In this document: one piece after another, positions 1 through 8,743 of the stretch
How positions within the stretch are numbered: the stretch's first letter is position 1
Layout: every line of letters starts with the position of its first letter
DNA from: Alicyclobacillus sp.
Lineage (GTDB): Bacteria > Bacillota > Bacilli > Alicyclobacillales > Alicyclobacillaceae
Assembly (NCBI GenBank): GCA_023511725.1
Contig: JAIMAY010000015.1
Span: forward strand, 1 to 57,523
Direction of reading: 5' to 3'
Length of the DNA stretch: 57,523 nt
The notes under the pieces: generated by a model
What the model was told of the DNA's origin: nothing
The model's input: only the letters and a program-made list of their open reading frames with translations
The model's database searches: none
Made by a program: the position numbers and the translations under genes

Positions 1-356
1 GGAAAAACCGCGTTATCCCACCGGATCGGCGTCCATACTGCCCCGATAAGACGGAAAACCCGCCTTATCGGGCCAGAACCGCGCCTGCGTTGGCTCGATA
101 AGACGGTTTTCCCCTGTTATCCGGCCGGACCGACGCCCGCGTGGCGCCAATAAGGCGGAAAACCCGCGTTCTCCGGCCGGATCGGCCTACGCGAGGCCCT
201 AATAAGACGGAAAACCCGCCTTATCCGGCCGGATCAGCGTCCGTACCACCCCAATAAGCCGGCAACCCCCGGTTATCCGGCCGCCTGGGCATCCGTATCA
301 ACGCAACAAGGCGGCAGATGCGTGTTATCCCGTGGGACCGGCCGCCAAACTGCGCC
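1..356. repeat. Tandem array of a 52-bp palindromic unit, 6 full copies plus a partial
   Basis: Units start at 45, 97, 149, 201, 253 and 305, exactly 52 bp apart. Positions 1-44 are the tail of another copy, so the array continues outside the window. Each unit has a well-kept left part of about 35 bp and a more variable right part of about 17 bp. The left part is an imperfect palindrome with arms like GATAAG...CTTATC and an inner CGG...CCG. Position 7 against 19 of the unit reads A/C, A/T, G/C, A/C, C/G, G/T, which suggests pairing is maintained. No gene is seen in 1-452 apart from this array. Its role is unknown. Confidence 0.85.
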
Positions 357-452
357 AGACGGTCGTCTCCCCTCTTCCCGGTCATGTGCGGTATGCTGGA
401 GCCAGCGACAGTAACGCGACTCGCCCAACCGACTGAAGGGAGCAGACCCTCG

Positions 453-1505
453 ATGTTCCTTCGGGAGATCCATTTCACGCTGGACGACGTACGCGCTCAC
501 GGAGAGACGCACGGGGCGAGAACGACGGCCCATCCGGCGCTCGGCGCCAGTGCCGGTGCGCCGTCCCAAGCATCCAGGCCGGCTGAGCGGCGCCACGCCA
601 GCTTCGACGCGTCCGCATCCGAGCCGCCCCAGCCAGGGCCCACGCCCACGACGCCTACGCCGCCCACACCGCAGCAACCTCCCCGGACGCCCGCCGCGCG
701 AACCGCCGGTCGCGACGACGACGGCCCCGGCCGCGCACCGGGTTATCCGTTCCGCCTCCCCATCTGGCGTGACCTGCGCACGCTCCGCTTCACAGCGCCA
801 GTCACCATCTTCGTCGGCGAGAACGGTAGCGGCAAATCGACCGTGTTGGAAGCCATGGCGGTGGCAGCGCGGGCGTGGACGGTGAGCTCGGCGCGTGCCG
901 AGGAGCTGCCGGATCTGGCGGGCATGCTGCCGTTGGCCGAGTACACGCGACTGGTGTGGAACGGGCGGCCCCGGCGGACGTGGTTCATCCGTGCGGAGGA
1001 TTTTACGGTGCATGCACAGGCGCTCGCGCAGCTCCAAGCGTCGCTGGAGGAGGGACTGCGCGAGCTGGACGAGGAGTATGCGGCCAAGGGCGACAAGAGC
1101 ACGTACGCCCACCAATTGGCGCGGATGCCGCTCGCGGGGTCTATCGCGGCGCTGAGGCGGGCGTATGGGGAAGGGCTTACGGCGAGATCGCACGGGGAAG
1201 GTTTCCTGACGCTATTTGAGCAAAAACTGCGCGGGCCGGCGCTGTATCTCATGGACGAACCTGAAGCTGCACTTTCGCCGCTGCGCCAACTGTCCGTGCT
1301 CCGCTGGATGCATGAAGCAGTGGGTGAAGGCGCGCAGTTCATCCTGGCAACGCACTCGCCGCTGCTGATGGCCTATCCGGGGGCGACGCTTGTTTCGTTC
1401 GATCACGGCCTGCGCCCCATCGCCTACGATGATCTGCCGCACGTCCAACTGTATCGCGATTTTCTGCGCGATCCGGCTCGATACCTGCACCATTTGCTCA
1501 CCTGA
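453..1505 (+). CDS. AAA family ATPase (AAA_21 type) with Pro-rich insertion
   Basis: A 350-residue predicted cytosolic ATPase. Visible motifs are Walker A GENGSGKST at residues 122-130, a Walker B-like ALYLMDEPEAALS, and the switch strand ILATHSPLL. These place it with small stand-alone SMC/ABC-like AAA_21 ATPases. An unusual Ala/Pro/Thr-rich stretch of about 80 residues (roughly 14-95) separates the first strand (FLREIHFTLDD) from the strand before the P-loop. From memory, relatives run almost directly from one to the other. The start at ATG 453 is preferred because GAAGGGAG lies upstream. An upstream in-frame start at 318 would begin inside the repeat array. No specific role can be assigned. 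Confidence 0.75.
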   Translation: MFLREIHFTLDDVRAHGETHGARTTAHPALGASAGAPSQASRPAERRHASFDASASEPPQPGPTPTTPTPPTPQQPPRTPAARTAGRDDDGPGRAPGYPFRLPIWRDLRTLRFTAPVTIFVGENGSGKSTVLEAMAVAARAWTVSSARAEELPDLAGMLPLAEYTRLVWNGRPRRTWFIRAEDFTVHAQALAQLQASLEEGLRELDEEYAAKGDKSTYAHQLARMPLAGSIAALRRAYGEGLTARSHGEGFLTLFEQKLRGPALYLMDEPEAALSPLRQLSVLRWMHEAVGEGAQFILATHSPLLMAYPGATLVSFDHGLRPIAYDDLPHVQLYRDFLRDPARYLHHLLT

Positions 1506-1531
1506 TCTGCTATATTCTGCTCAACAGGGCT

Positions 1532-2686
1532 GTGCACACGGCGGAGGGGTTCACGCTGATTCTGACGGAGATTCGGCTTCATCGACTGTCGCTGCCGCTG
1601 CGCGAGCCGTTTCGCGCTGCGTACGGGGAGACCCATGTTCGCCACCTGTTCCTCGTCGAGGCGGTCACCGCGAACGGGGCTCGCGGCGTGGCCGAATGTG
1701 TGGCGATGGCCGATCCGCTCTACATCGAAGAGACCACAGACACCGCCTGGTGGGCTATCCGGCGCTACTTCGCGGCCGAGGCGCTGGCGGCTGAGTGGAC
1801 GGCGCCCGCCGAGATTCGCAGGTGGGCTGCGCGGTTGGATCGGTATCGAGGTCACCGCATGGCCAAGGCGGCCGTGGAGATGGCGGTATGGGACGCATGG
1901 TGCGCCGAGCACCGCGTACCGCTGGCGCATCTCCTCGGTGTGGCGAGGACAGAGGTGCCGGCCGGCATCAGCATCGGAATCCAGCCCGACGTGGACACCC
2001 TGTTGCGCAAGGTCGAGTCCGCCCTGGCCGCCGGGTACAGTCGTATCAAGCTCAAGATCCAGCCCGGCTGGGATGTCGAACCGATTGCGGCCGTGCGCCG
2101 CCACTTCGGCGATGTGCCGCTGATGGCGGATGCCAACAGTGCGTACACGCGGGAGACGGCGGATCGGCTGGTGGCTCTCGACGACTTCGCGCTGCTCATG
2201 ATGGAGCAGCCGCTCGGTTGGGATGACTTGGTCGATCACGCCTGGCTCCAACGCCGCCTCGCCACGCCGCTGTGCCTCGACGAGTCCATCCGCTCGGCGG
2301 ACGACGTGCGGCGGGCGGCCGAGCTGGGCGCGTGCCGCGTGATCAACCTCAAACCCGGCCGTGTCGGTGGCTTCACCGCCTCGCTCGCCATCCATGACCT
2401 GTGCAGGCAACTCGGCCTGGATCTGTGGTGTGGCGGCATGTACGAGACGGGCGTCGGCCGCTTGCACAACACCATCCTGTCCGGATTGCCGGGGTTCACG
2501 CTGCCTGGTGACACGGGCCCTGGAACGCGCTACTACGCCGAAGACCTCGTGGATCCGCCAGTGGAGTTCCACCGTCCCGGCTGGTTGCCGGTGGAGCCGG
2601 TGTGCGGTCTCGCCGACAGGGTGGTATGGCGGCGCGTTGAGCAGCATCGTACGCAGCTGGAGGTCATCCGCCGCGACGACTTGTGA
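1532..2686 (+). CDS. menC: MenC-like o-succinylbenzoate synthase / N-acylamino acid racemase
   Basis: Enolase-superfamily enzyme of 384 residues. The expected acid-base and metal residues are visible: K173 and K175 in IKLK, D200, E225 and D250 as the Mg2+ ligands, and K274 in NLKPGRVGG. The family contains o-succinylbenzoate synthase (menaquinone pathway) and N-acylamino acid racemases, and sequence reading alone does not separate them. OSBS is favoured because menaquinone genes without a menC lie in the right part of the window. Start choice is uncertain. GTG 1532 has no convincing Shine-Dalgarno, whereas GGAGGGG at 1543-1549 sits 6 nt before an in-frame CTG at 1556, which would give 376 residues. 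Confidence 0.7.
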   Translation: MHTAEGFTLILTEIRLHRLSLPLREPFRAAYGETHVRHLFLVEAVTANGARGVAECVAMADPLYIEETTDTAWWAIRRYFAAEALAAEWTAPAEIRRWAARLDRYRGHRMAKAAVEMAVWDAWCAEHRVPLAHLLGVARTEVPAGISIGIQPDVDTLLRKVESALAAGYSRIKLKIQPGWDVEPIAAVRRHFGDVPLMADANSAYTRETADRLVALDDFALLMMEQPLGWDDLVDHAWLQRRLATPLCLDESIRSADDVRRAAELGACRVINLKPGRVGGFTASLAIHDLCRQLGLDLWCGGMYETGVGRLHNTILSGLPGFTLPGDTGPGTRYYAEDLVDPPVEFHRPGWLPVEPVCGLADRVVWRRVEQHRTQLEVIRRDDL

Positions 2687-2750
2687 GCGCGCGAATGGCT
2701 CTGTCCCGCGCGTTGACGCGCATGACGTGTGAGTGGGGGGAGAATCCGGA

Positions 2751-3203
2751 GTGCCCGCATGGGTGTGGCTATGTGTGGCGCTGGTGCTTGGCGCCATCGA
2801 ACTGGTGACGACGACGTTTGTGCTGATGTGGATTGGGGTGGCGGCCCTGTTGACCGCGGGATTGGCGCTCGGTGTGAGAGACATCGTCTGGCAGGCCATC
2901 TGGTTTGCTGCGGTCAGCGCGGTGCTGCTGATTGCCACCCGATCCGTCTCCCGGCGCTGGCGCGCCCAGCGTTTGAATCTTCCGGAGCCACAGCACGCGC
3001 TGGTGGGCAAGCGCGGGCAGGTGGTCACGGGGGCCGAGCCCGGTGCGCTCGGCACGGTGCAGGTGGACGGGCATATCTGGAGTTGCCGTTGCGACGTGCC
3101 GCTCACCGAAGGAGACGAGGTCGTCGTTGAACGTGTGAACGGGGCCGTGCTCACCGTTCTCCGGGCGGGATCGGCAGGCGGCGAGAAAGGAGACGGAGCG
3201 TGA
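2751..3203 (+). CDS. NfeD-like membrane protein
   Basis: A 150-residue protein with two to three hydrophobic N-terminal segments (from VWLCVALVLGAIEL through WQAIWFAAVSAVLL). A soluble C-terminal OB-fold-like NfeD domain follows, containing KRGQVV, GTVQVDG and EGDEVVVE. NfeD proteins accompany SPFH/stomatin proteins and help organise membrane microdomains. The downstream gene is such a partner and overlaps it, which indicates translational coupling. GTG 2751 is chosen because GGGGGGAGAA lies about 8 nt upstream. An in-frame GTG at 2733 lacks a site. Confidence 0.8.
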   Translation: MPAWVWLCVALVLGAIELVTTTFVLMWIGVAALLTAGLALGVRDIVWQAIWFAAVSAVLLIATRSVSRRWRAQRLNLPEPQHALVGKRGQVVTGAEPGALGTVQVDGHIWSCRCDVPLTEGDEVVVERVNGAVLTVLRAGSAGGEKGDGA

Positions 3204-4195
3204 TGAACTTGGGCAGTATCATCAGCGTGATTATCGTTATTCTGGTGATTATTTTTGTGATCGTCACGATACTGCGCGGTATTCGCATCATCCCGCAGCA
3301 GCGTGTCGCTATCGTCGAGCGGCTCGGCCGCTACCACGCCACGCTGACGCCTGGCGTGAATTTGATCATTCCATATATCGATCGCGTGGTCAGGGTCATC
3401 GATCTCCGCACACAGCAGGTTGTGGTGCCGCCCCAGATGGTGATCACGAAGGATAACGTGCAGATCCAGATCGACACGGTGTTCTTCTACACCGTGGTGG
3501 AGCCGAAGATGGCGACCTACAACATCGCGAATGTGGTGCAGGGCATCCAGAACATCACAGCGGCGAACATCCGTCAGGTCGTCGGTCACATGGAGCTCGA
3601 TGAGACGTTGGCGGGGCGGGATCGGATCAGTCTTGCGCTCCGCACAGCCCTGGATGAGGTGACGGAGTCGTGGGGTGTGCGGATTGACCGCGTGGAGATT
3701 GTGGACATCAAGCCTCCCAAAGAGATTCAGGACGCGATGGAGAAGCAGATGAAGGCGGAGCGCGAAAAGCGCGCCATCATCCTGCAGGCCGAGGGTGAAC
3801 GGCAAGCCGCCATCCTCCAGGCGGAAGGCGAGAAGCAGAGCGCGATTCTTCGCGCGGAAGGTGAGCGCGAGGCGCGCATCCGTCAGGCTGAGGGTGTTCG
3901 GATGGCGCAGCAACTCGAGGCGGAGGGCCGGGCGCAGGCCATCCGGCTGGTTGCGGAGGCGGAGAAGGCGCGCGTCGAGATGCTGAAGAGCGCTGGCCTC
4001 GATGCCAACATCCTCACCTATCAGTCGTTCGAAGCGCTGCAGGGCATGGCGAACGGTCAGGCCACGACGCTGTTCGTGCCCACCGAGGCGGTTGGGGTGC
4101 TGGGCGCTCTGGGAGCGCTGCGGCAGGTGGCGAAGGACGCAAAACCCGGTGGGGCGAACCCTCCTGCGGACACGCAGCAAGGGATGCAAAACTGA
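3203..4195 (+). CDS. SPFH domain / stomatin-like protein (QmcA type)
   Basis: A 330-residue protein with an N-terminal transmembrane helix (IISVIIVILVIIFVIVTIL), then an SPFH/band-7 domain (about residues 30-200; TPGVNLIIPYIDRV). A long Glu/Ala/Gln-rich coiled coil follows with repeated QAEGE(R/K)QAAIL-like heptads (about 195-270). Proteins of this type form large membrane rings. AAGGAGACGGAG precedes the start, and the ATG overlaps the stop of the NfeD-like gene. A GTG immediately before (3200) is an alternative start. The SPFH-NfeD pairing supports the call. Length and the single N-terminal TM suit the QmcA/paraslipin branch better than flotillin. Confidence 0.85.
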   Translation: MNLGSIISVIIVILVIIFVIVTILRGIRIIPQQRVAIVERLGRYHATLTPGVNLIIPYIDRVVRVIDLRTQQVVVPPQMVITKDNVQIQIDTVFFYTVVEPKMATYNIANVVQGIQNITAANIRQVVGHMELDETLAGRDRISLALRTALDEVTESWGVRIDRVEIVDIKPPKEIQDAMEKQMKAEREKRAIILQAEGERQAAILQAEGEKQSAILRAEGEREARIRQAEGVRMAQQLEAEGRAQAIRLVAEAEKARVEMLKSAGLDANILTYQSFEALQGMANGQATTLFVPTEAVGVLGALGALRQVAKDAKPGGANPPADTQQGMQN

Positions 4196-4269
4196 CATCG
4201 ATTGCCGACAGGAATTCGGCGCCGAGCGTCGAAAACACACGAAAGGAGGGGGATGGAAGGAGATTTCTT

Positions 4270-4956
4270 ATGATTGACATGCATGACGTCTGGAAGGAAT
4301 ATCCCAACGGTACAGTGGCCTTGCGAGGGGTGTCCGTCCAGATTCAGAAAGGTGAATTCGTCTACGTGGTCGGCCCGAGCGGCGCCGGCAAATCGACGTT
4401 CATCAAACTGATGTACCGAGAGGAGCGGCCGACGAAGGGCCATATTTTTATCAACGGCTTCAACATCGAACGCCTGAAGGAGCGCAAGGTACCGTACCTG
4501 AGGCGCAGCATCGGCGTCGTGTTTCAGGATTTCAAGCTGTTGCCGCGGCTGACCGTGTACGAGAATGTGGCCTTCGCGTTGGAGGTCATCGGTGCGTCTC
4601 ACCGGCAGATTCGGCGCCGCGTGAAGGATGTCTTGGAGTGGGTCGGTTTGGCGGATAAGGCGCATATGCTGCCTGCGCAACTTTCCGGCGGCGAGCAGCA
4701 GCGTGTGGCGGTGGCGAGATCGCTCGTCAACAATCCGACGGTGATCATCGCCGACGAGCCGACCGGCAACCTTGACCCCGACACATCCTGGAGCATCATG
4801 AAGCTGTTTCAACGCATCAATGACCGCGGTACGACGGTGGTGATGGCGACGCACAACCGGGAGATCGTCAACACGATGCGCCGGCGCGTGATAGCCATCG
4901 AGGAAGGCCGCATTGTGCGGGACGAGCAAAGGGGAACATACGGCTATGAGGATTAG
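4270..4956 (+). CDS. ftsE: Cell division ATP-binding protein FtsE
   Basis: A 228-residue ABC ATPase of the usual FtsE length. Walker A GPSGAGKST is at residues 35-43, the signature LSGGEQQRVAVARS at about 138, and Walker B VIIADEP at 158-164. FtsE drives FtsX conformational changes that activate peptidoglycan hydrolases. In Bacillus, FtsEX acts on CwlO and on entry into sporulation. A strong site (GGAAGGAG) precedes ATG 4270. The stop overlaps the ftsX start by 11 nt, so the two are translationally coupled. A ctp protease and a minJ-like gene follow, matching the Bacillus ftsEX-ctpB-minJ region. Confidence 0.95.
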   Translation: MIDMHDVWKEYPNGTVALRGVSVQIQKGEFVYVVGPSGAGKSTFIKLMYREERPTKGHIFINGFNIERLKERKVPYLRRSIGVVFQDFKLLPRLTVYENVAFALEVIGASHRQIRRRVKDVLEWVGLADKAHMLPAQLSGGEQQRVAVARSLVNNPTVIIADEPTGNLDPDTSWSIMKLFQRINDRGTTVVMATHNREIVNTMRRRVIAIEEGRIVRDEQRGTYGYED

Positions 4957-5842
4957 CACAATGTGGCGCCATCTGCGCGAGAGCCTGCGGAGTCTGACCC
5001 GCAACGGCTGGATGACGTTTGCGTCCATCAGCGGTGTCGCCATCACCCTGCTGATCCTCGGCATGTCGCTGGTCATGGCGCTGAACGCGCAGCAGATGTC
5101 GAACTATGTCGCCGGCCAGCTCGAGGTGGACGTCTATCTCAAACAGAACGTGTCCGATGCTCAGGGTCAGCAACTTGCCGAGCAGGTCCGCACGATGCCA
5201 GGCGTGAAGTCGGTTCAGGTGGTGTCGAAGGAAGAGGGGTTCAAAGACCTCCAGGAGCGGCTCGGCGCCGAGTACAAAACCGTGCTGAGCGGTCTTTCCG
5301 AGCAGAACACCCTCCCGGTGCGTTTGATTGTCAAGGCGCAGGATCCGCGTCAGACGGTGCCCCTGGCCAACCAACTGCGGCAGCTGCCGGCCGTGGATCA
5401 GGTACACGACGGCCAGGCCGTGGTGGACAAGCTGTTCGCATTCTTGGACACGGTTCGGAACATCGGTCTGGTGTTCGTCGCCGCGCTGGTGGTGACAACG
5501 ATGTTCCTGATCTCGAACACCATCAAGATCACCATTTTCTCGCGCAGGCGCGAGATTGAGATCATGAAGCTCGTCGGCGCCACCAATGGGTTCATTCGCT
5601 GGCCGTTTCTGCTCGAGGGTGTTTGGATCGGCGTGATTGGTGCGCTGATCCCGTACGCCGTGGTGGTCGGCCTGTACAACGCCATCTACGCGCGCGTCGG
5701 CGGTACCTTTGCGGAGATCACGTTTCCCCTCATCCCGGTCGGTGTGCTCGCCGAACGGTTGGCGCTGGTGATGTTCGGCTTGGGGATTGTGATTGGGGTT
5801 TGGGGCGGTGTGATGTCCATCCGCCGCTTTCTCAAGGTGTGA
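4946..5842 (+). CDS. ftsX: Cell division protein FtsX
   Basis: A 298-residue permease-like protein with four transmembrane segments. TM1 lies near residues 25-45. A large extracytoplasmic loop of about 125 residues (QLEVDVYLKQN onward) is the region that contacts cell-wall hydrolase partners. Three more TMs follow in the C-terminal FtsX domain, including a conserved cytoplasmic FSRRREIEIMKLVGAT loop. The start at ATG 4946 lies inside the end of ftsE. Length and topology match Bacillota FtsX. Confidence 0.95.
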   Translation: MRISTMWRHLRESLRSLTRNGWMTFASISGVAITLLILGMSLVMALNAQQMSNYVAGQLEVDVYLKQNVSDAQGQQLAEQVRTMPGVKSVQVVSKEEGFKDLQERLGAEYKTVLSGLSEQNTLPVRLIVKAQDPRQTVPLANQLRQLPAVDQVHDGQAVVDKLFAFLDTVRNIGLVFVAALVVTTMFLISNTIKITIFSRRREIEIMKLVGATNGFIRWPFLLEGVWIGVIGALIPYAVVVGLYNAIYARVGGTFAEITFPLIPVGVLAERLALVMFGLGIVIGVWGGVMSIRRFLKV

Positions 5843-5869
5843 ACGGACAACTGGAAACGAGGCGAGGGC

Positions 5870-7309
5870 ATGGCGGGTTCGGATCGTCCAGCACGCGGCG
5901 TCGCATGGCGAAGCGCGCTGTCGGGCGGATTGGCGGGCGTCGCGCTGACGCTCGCCGTGCTGTATGCACTGGGTGTGCCGCTGGACCCCGGGCTCAACAG
6001 CCCGGCGTTCCAAAAGTTCGTGGTCGCCTACAAGGATCTGACGCAGAGATACTACAAGCCGTTGTCGAGTCAGAACCTGTTGAACGGTGCCATCGCGGGG
6101 ATGGTGAACGCCACCGGTGATCCGTTCACCGACTATTTCGATCCGTCGCAGGCACAACAATTCGAGAATCAGTTATCCGGAGAATTCGATGGGATTGGCG
6201 TGGTCATCCGTCAACAGGGCGGACGCTTGAGCGTGTTGCAGGTGATCCCGGGCTCACCGGCCGAGAAAGCGGGAATCCGGGCGGGAGACGTCATCGTGGC
6301 GGTGGGAGGCAAGTCTGTCGCGGGTGTGCCGATAGATCAGGTGAGTCAGATGATCCTCGGGCGTGCGGGTACGACGGTCAGCATCACCGTCGAGCGCTTG
6401 GTCGCAGACAAGCCGAAGGATTACACGCTCAAGGTCACGCGCGGGCCTGTGACGGCGCCGTCGGTCTATTGGCGCATGTTGGACGGTTCGCCGTACCGCG
6501 TCGGCTACCTGCAGATCTCCGTGATCGGCGAGCATACAGCCAGCGAGGTGGACGCTGCGCTGGCCAAGCTGAAGCAAGCAGGGGCGCAACGTGTCATCAT
6601 CGACCTGCGCGGCAATGGCGGCGGCTACCTGGAGCAGGCGGTGCAGATTGCTGGAGCGTTTCTGCCGCGCGGAAAACTTGTGGTTCAGACGGAGGATCGC
6701 GGTGGGCATCGGCAGCAGATGGTGTCGCAGGGGCCGGGGACGGATCTGCCGCTGGTGGTGCTGGTGGATCAGGATACGGCCAGCGCGGCGGAGATCCTGG
6801 CTGCCGCTTTGCACGATGACGCCGGAGCGCCGCTCGTTGGCACCAAGACATTCGGCAAGGGCACCGTGCAGGAGACGGACACGTACCGCGATGGCTCGGC
6901 CCTCAAATACACAGTGGCGCGCTGGCTCACGCCCACGGGCGAATGGATCAACGGCAAGGGACTGACCCCCACTGTGCAGGTGGCACTGCCGCCCATCTAT
7001 ACGCTACCGGCGATGGATCCCAGCAAGCTACCGCTGCGCGAGGGCGACAACAATGACACGGTCCAAGCGCTGCAGGAGGCGCTGGCTGCCGTCGGCGATG
7101 CGCCGGATCGGCAGGATGGGTATTACGATGCGGGCACTTCGCAGGTGGTGCGTCGGTTGCAGGCGAAGCATGGTCTCGCTCAGACTGGCGTGTTCGACAA
7201 GGCCACCTATGACGCCCTCATGGCCGACATCGAGGCCAAGCTGGAGACGTCGGATACGCAGCTGCAGCGCGCCTTGCAGGAAGCGGAGAAGCTGCCGGCG
7301 CACGGCTGA
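5870..7309 (+). CDS. ctpB: S41 family carboxy-terminal processing protease (CtpA/CtpB-like)
   Basis: A 479-residue exported protease. It has an N-terminal membrane anchor (about residues 16-36) and a PDZ domain (about 105-190, with SPAEKAGIRAGDVIVAV). The S41 core carries catalytic Ser305 in DTASAAEIL and Lys330 in FGKGTVQ, with Gln334 following. A C-terminal peptidoglycan-binding domain spans about 395-455. In Bacillus subtilis CtpB sits directly after ftsEX and cleaves SpoIVFA during sporulation. The shared position supports a CtpB-type role, although a general CtpA-type protease is possible. It begins 27 nt after ftsX and is probably co-transcribed. Confidence 0.88.
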   Translation: MAGSDRPARGVAWRSALSGGLAGVALTLAVLYALGVPLDPGLNSPAFQKFVVAYKDLTQRYYKPLSSQNLLNGAIAGMVNATGDPFTDYFDPSQAQQFENQLSGEFDGIGVVIRQQGGRLSVLQVIPGSPAEKAGIRAGDVIVAVGGKSVAGVPIDQVSQMILGRAGTTVSITVERLVADKPKDYTLKVTRGPVTAPSVYWRMLDGSPYRVGYLQISVIGEHTASEVDAALAKLKQAGAQRVIIDLRGNGGGYLEQAVQIAGAFLPRGKLVVQTEDRGGHRQQMVSQGPGTDLPLVVLVDQDTASAAEILAAALHDDAGAPLVGTKTFGKGTVQETDTYRDGSALKYTVARWLTPTGEWINGKGLTPTVQVALPPIYTLPAMDPSKLPLREGDNNDTVQALQEALAAVGDAPDRQDGYYDAGTSQVVRRLQAKHGLAQTGVFDKATYDALMADIEAKLETSDTQLQRALQEAEKLPAHG

Positions 7310-7385
7310 TCAGCGGGATCGTCCCGGCGCAGCTCGGTGCAGGGGAGGCCGCGGGAAGGCGCAGCACGTGCGGGGGGACATGCAG

Positions 7386-8726
7386 ATGCCACATTTACCA
7401 CTGTGGGCCGCGGCCGTCTGGCGCGCGCTGTGGACGTTGTTGCTGAATCCGCTGCTGTACCTGGGCGTGGCCCTGCAGGTGTGGGAGCACCTGCGCTGGG
7501 ACGCGGTGCAGCGGAGGCAGTTTGGGGTGCGGCTGCCCAGCCTGTGGAGGACGGTGCCTGCGCGCTGGCTGGCGGGTGTCATCGGCGGCGCGGCGTGCAC
7601 CATCGTGTTGATGCTGCTGGGCGTGACCCTTCCGCTGGGGGAAGGGGTGATCATCACCGTCGTTGCGCTGATTGCGACCGCGGTGCGGCCCGGCGGGATG
7701 GCGGCGACGGCTGTGATCCCTGGCGTCATCCTGCTGGCGACGGTGGCGCGTTGGTTGGTGCCGGCCAGCGGCTGGCACGCGGTGCCCTGGCTCGGCGGGC
7801 TGCGCACCTGGCACACCTCCGGGTGGCTGTGCGTGGCGGCCTTGGCCGCGGCGGCCGAAGCCATACTGCTGCAGTGTTTCGCGAACCGGCCCGCGCATCC
7901 GCTGGCGGTGCGGAGCCGGCGAGGCAAGCCGGTCGGCGCGCTGCTCGCGCAGCGTTCATTCGTACTCCCGGTGGCGTTCTGGAGTCCTGCCGCGGCGGGG
8001 CTGGCGCTCCATGCTCCGCATCCCATCGCCGCGTGGCACTGGCCATGGTTTGCCGATGCCGGCCTCTTTCTCACGGCTGCACTGCCGCTGTGGGTGGGGG
8101 CATCGTACGCGGCCATCGTCGAAGGTCCGCCCGCAGCGCAGGGTCCCATCGCGCAAGCCGCATGGTGGACGGCCCTGGTGGCTGCGGCGGGCGCCGTTGC
8201 GGCCCGTTGGTGGACGCCGCTCGCGGGCGTGATCGCCGCCGTGTTGCTACTGGCCATCCGGGCCTTCGGGTACCGCTGGCAGCGGCGGCGACAGTGGCAG
8301 CGCGAGCCGCTGTACGTGCCGCACCCCGGCGGCGTGCGCGTGTTGGCGACGGTGCCGGGCGCGCTGGCGGACAAGCTCGGGCTGCGTGCCGGGGAGGTCA
8401 TTGTGCAGGCCAACCAGACCGCGGTGCACACCGCGTACGATCTGCACTTCGCGCTCGACCAAAACCCCGCCTATGTGCGGATGCACGTGCTGGACGTGCG
8501 TGGTGAGTTGCGCATTGTCGGTGGCGCCGTGTACGCCGGGGAGCGGCATCAGTTGGGGCTCGTCCCCGTACCGGAAGGCCGTGAGCCGATGGTGCAGGCT
8601 GGGTCTGCTGGATTGTTCGCCAGCCTGCGTTGGCCGCGGCAGACCGTGACGCCGGATCCCGGGAGCGCGCCGCCCGCATCGCCCGATGAACCGCCCGCTG
8701 CACCTTCGGCGGCCGAGCCCATCTAA
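7386..8726 (+). CDS. minJ: MinJ-like multi-pass membrane protein with C-terminal PDZ domain
   Basis: A 446-residue protein with about eight hydrophobic segments in the first 310 residues. A cytoplasmic-side PDZ domain follows (about residues 320-385; VPGALADKLGLRAGEVIVQ), then a Pro/Ala-rich tail. In Bacillus subtilis MinJ links DivIVA to MinD at the pole and is encoded just after ctpB and before uvrBA. Topology and neighbourhood both match here. Start is uncertain. ATG 7386 has GGGGGG 8 nt upstream, and ATG 7380 and GTG 7368 are in frame. The family evolves fast, so the call rests partly on synteny. Confidence 0.72.
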   Translation: MPHLPLWAAAVWRALWTLLLNPLLYLGVALQVWEHLRWDAVQRRQFGVRLPSLWRTVPARWLAGVIGGAACTIVLMLLGVTLPLGEGVIITVVALIATAVRPGGMAATAVIPGVILLATVARWLVPASGWHAVPWLGGLRTWHTSGWLCVAALAAAAEAILLQCFANRPAHPLAVRSRRGKPVGALLAQRSFVLPVAFWSPAAAGLALHAPHPIAAWHWPWFADAGLFLTAALPLWVGASYAAIVEGPPAAQGPIAQAAWWTALVAAAGAVAARWWTPLAGVIAAVLLLAIRAFGYRWQRRRQWQREPLYVPHPGGVRVLATVPGALADKLGLRAGEVIVQANQTAVHTAYDLHFALDQNPAYVRMHVLDVRGELRIVGGAVYAGERHQLGLVPVPEGREPMVQAGSAGLFASLRWPRQTVTPDPGSAPPASPDEPPAAPSAAEPI

Positions 8727-8743
8727 GAGGAGTCGATGCAGAC

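Noticed and set aside
1-356. CRISPR array
   Set aside because: The ~17-bp 'spacers' are too short and partly similar to one another, the repeats are degenerate, and no cas genes are nearby.
318-453. Upstream ATG start for the AAA ATPase
   Set aside because: It lies inside the repeat array, has no ribosome site, and adds 45 low-complexity residues absent from the family start.
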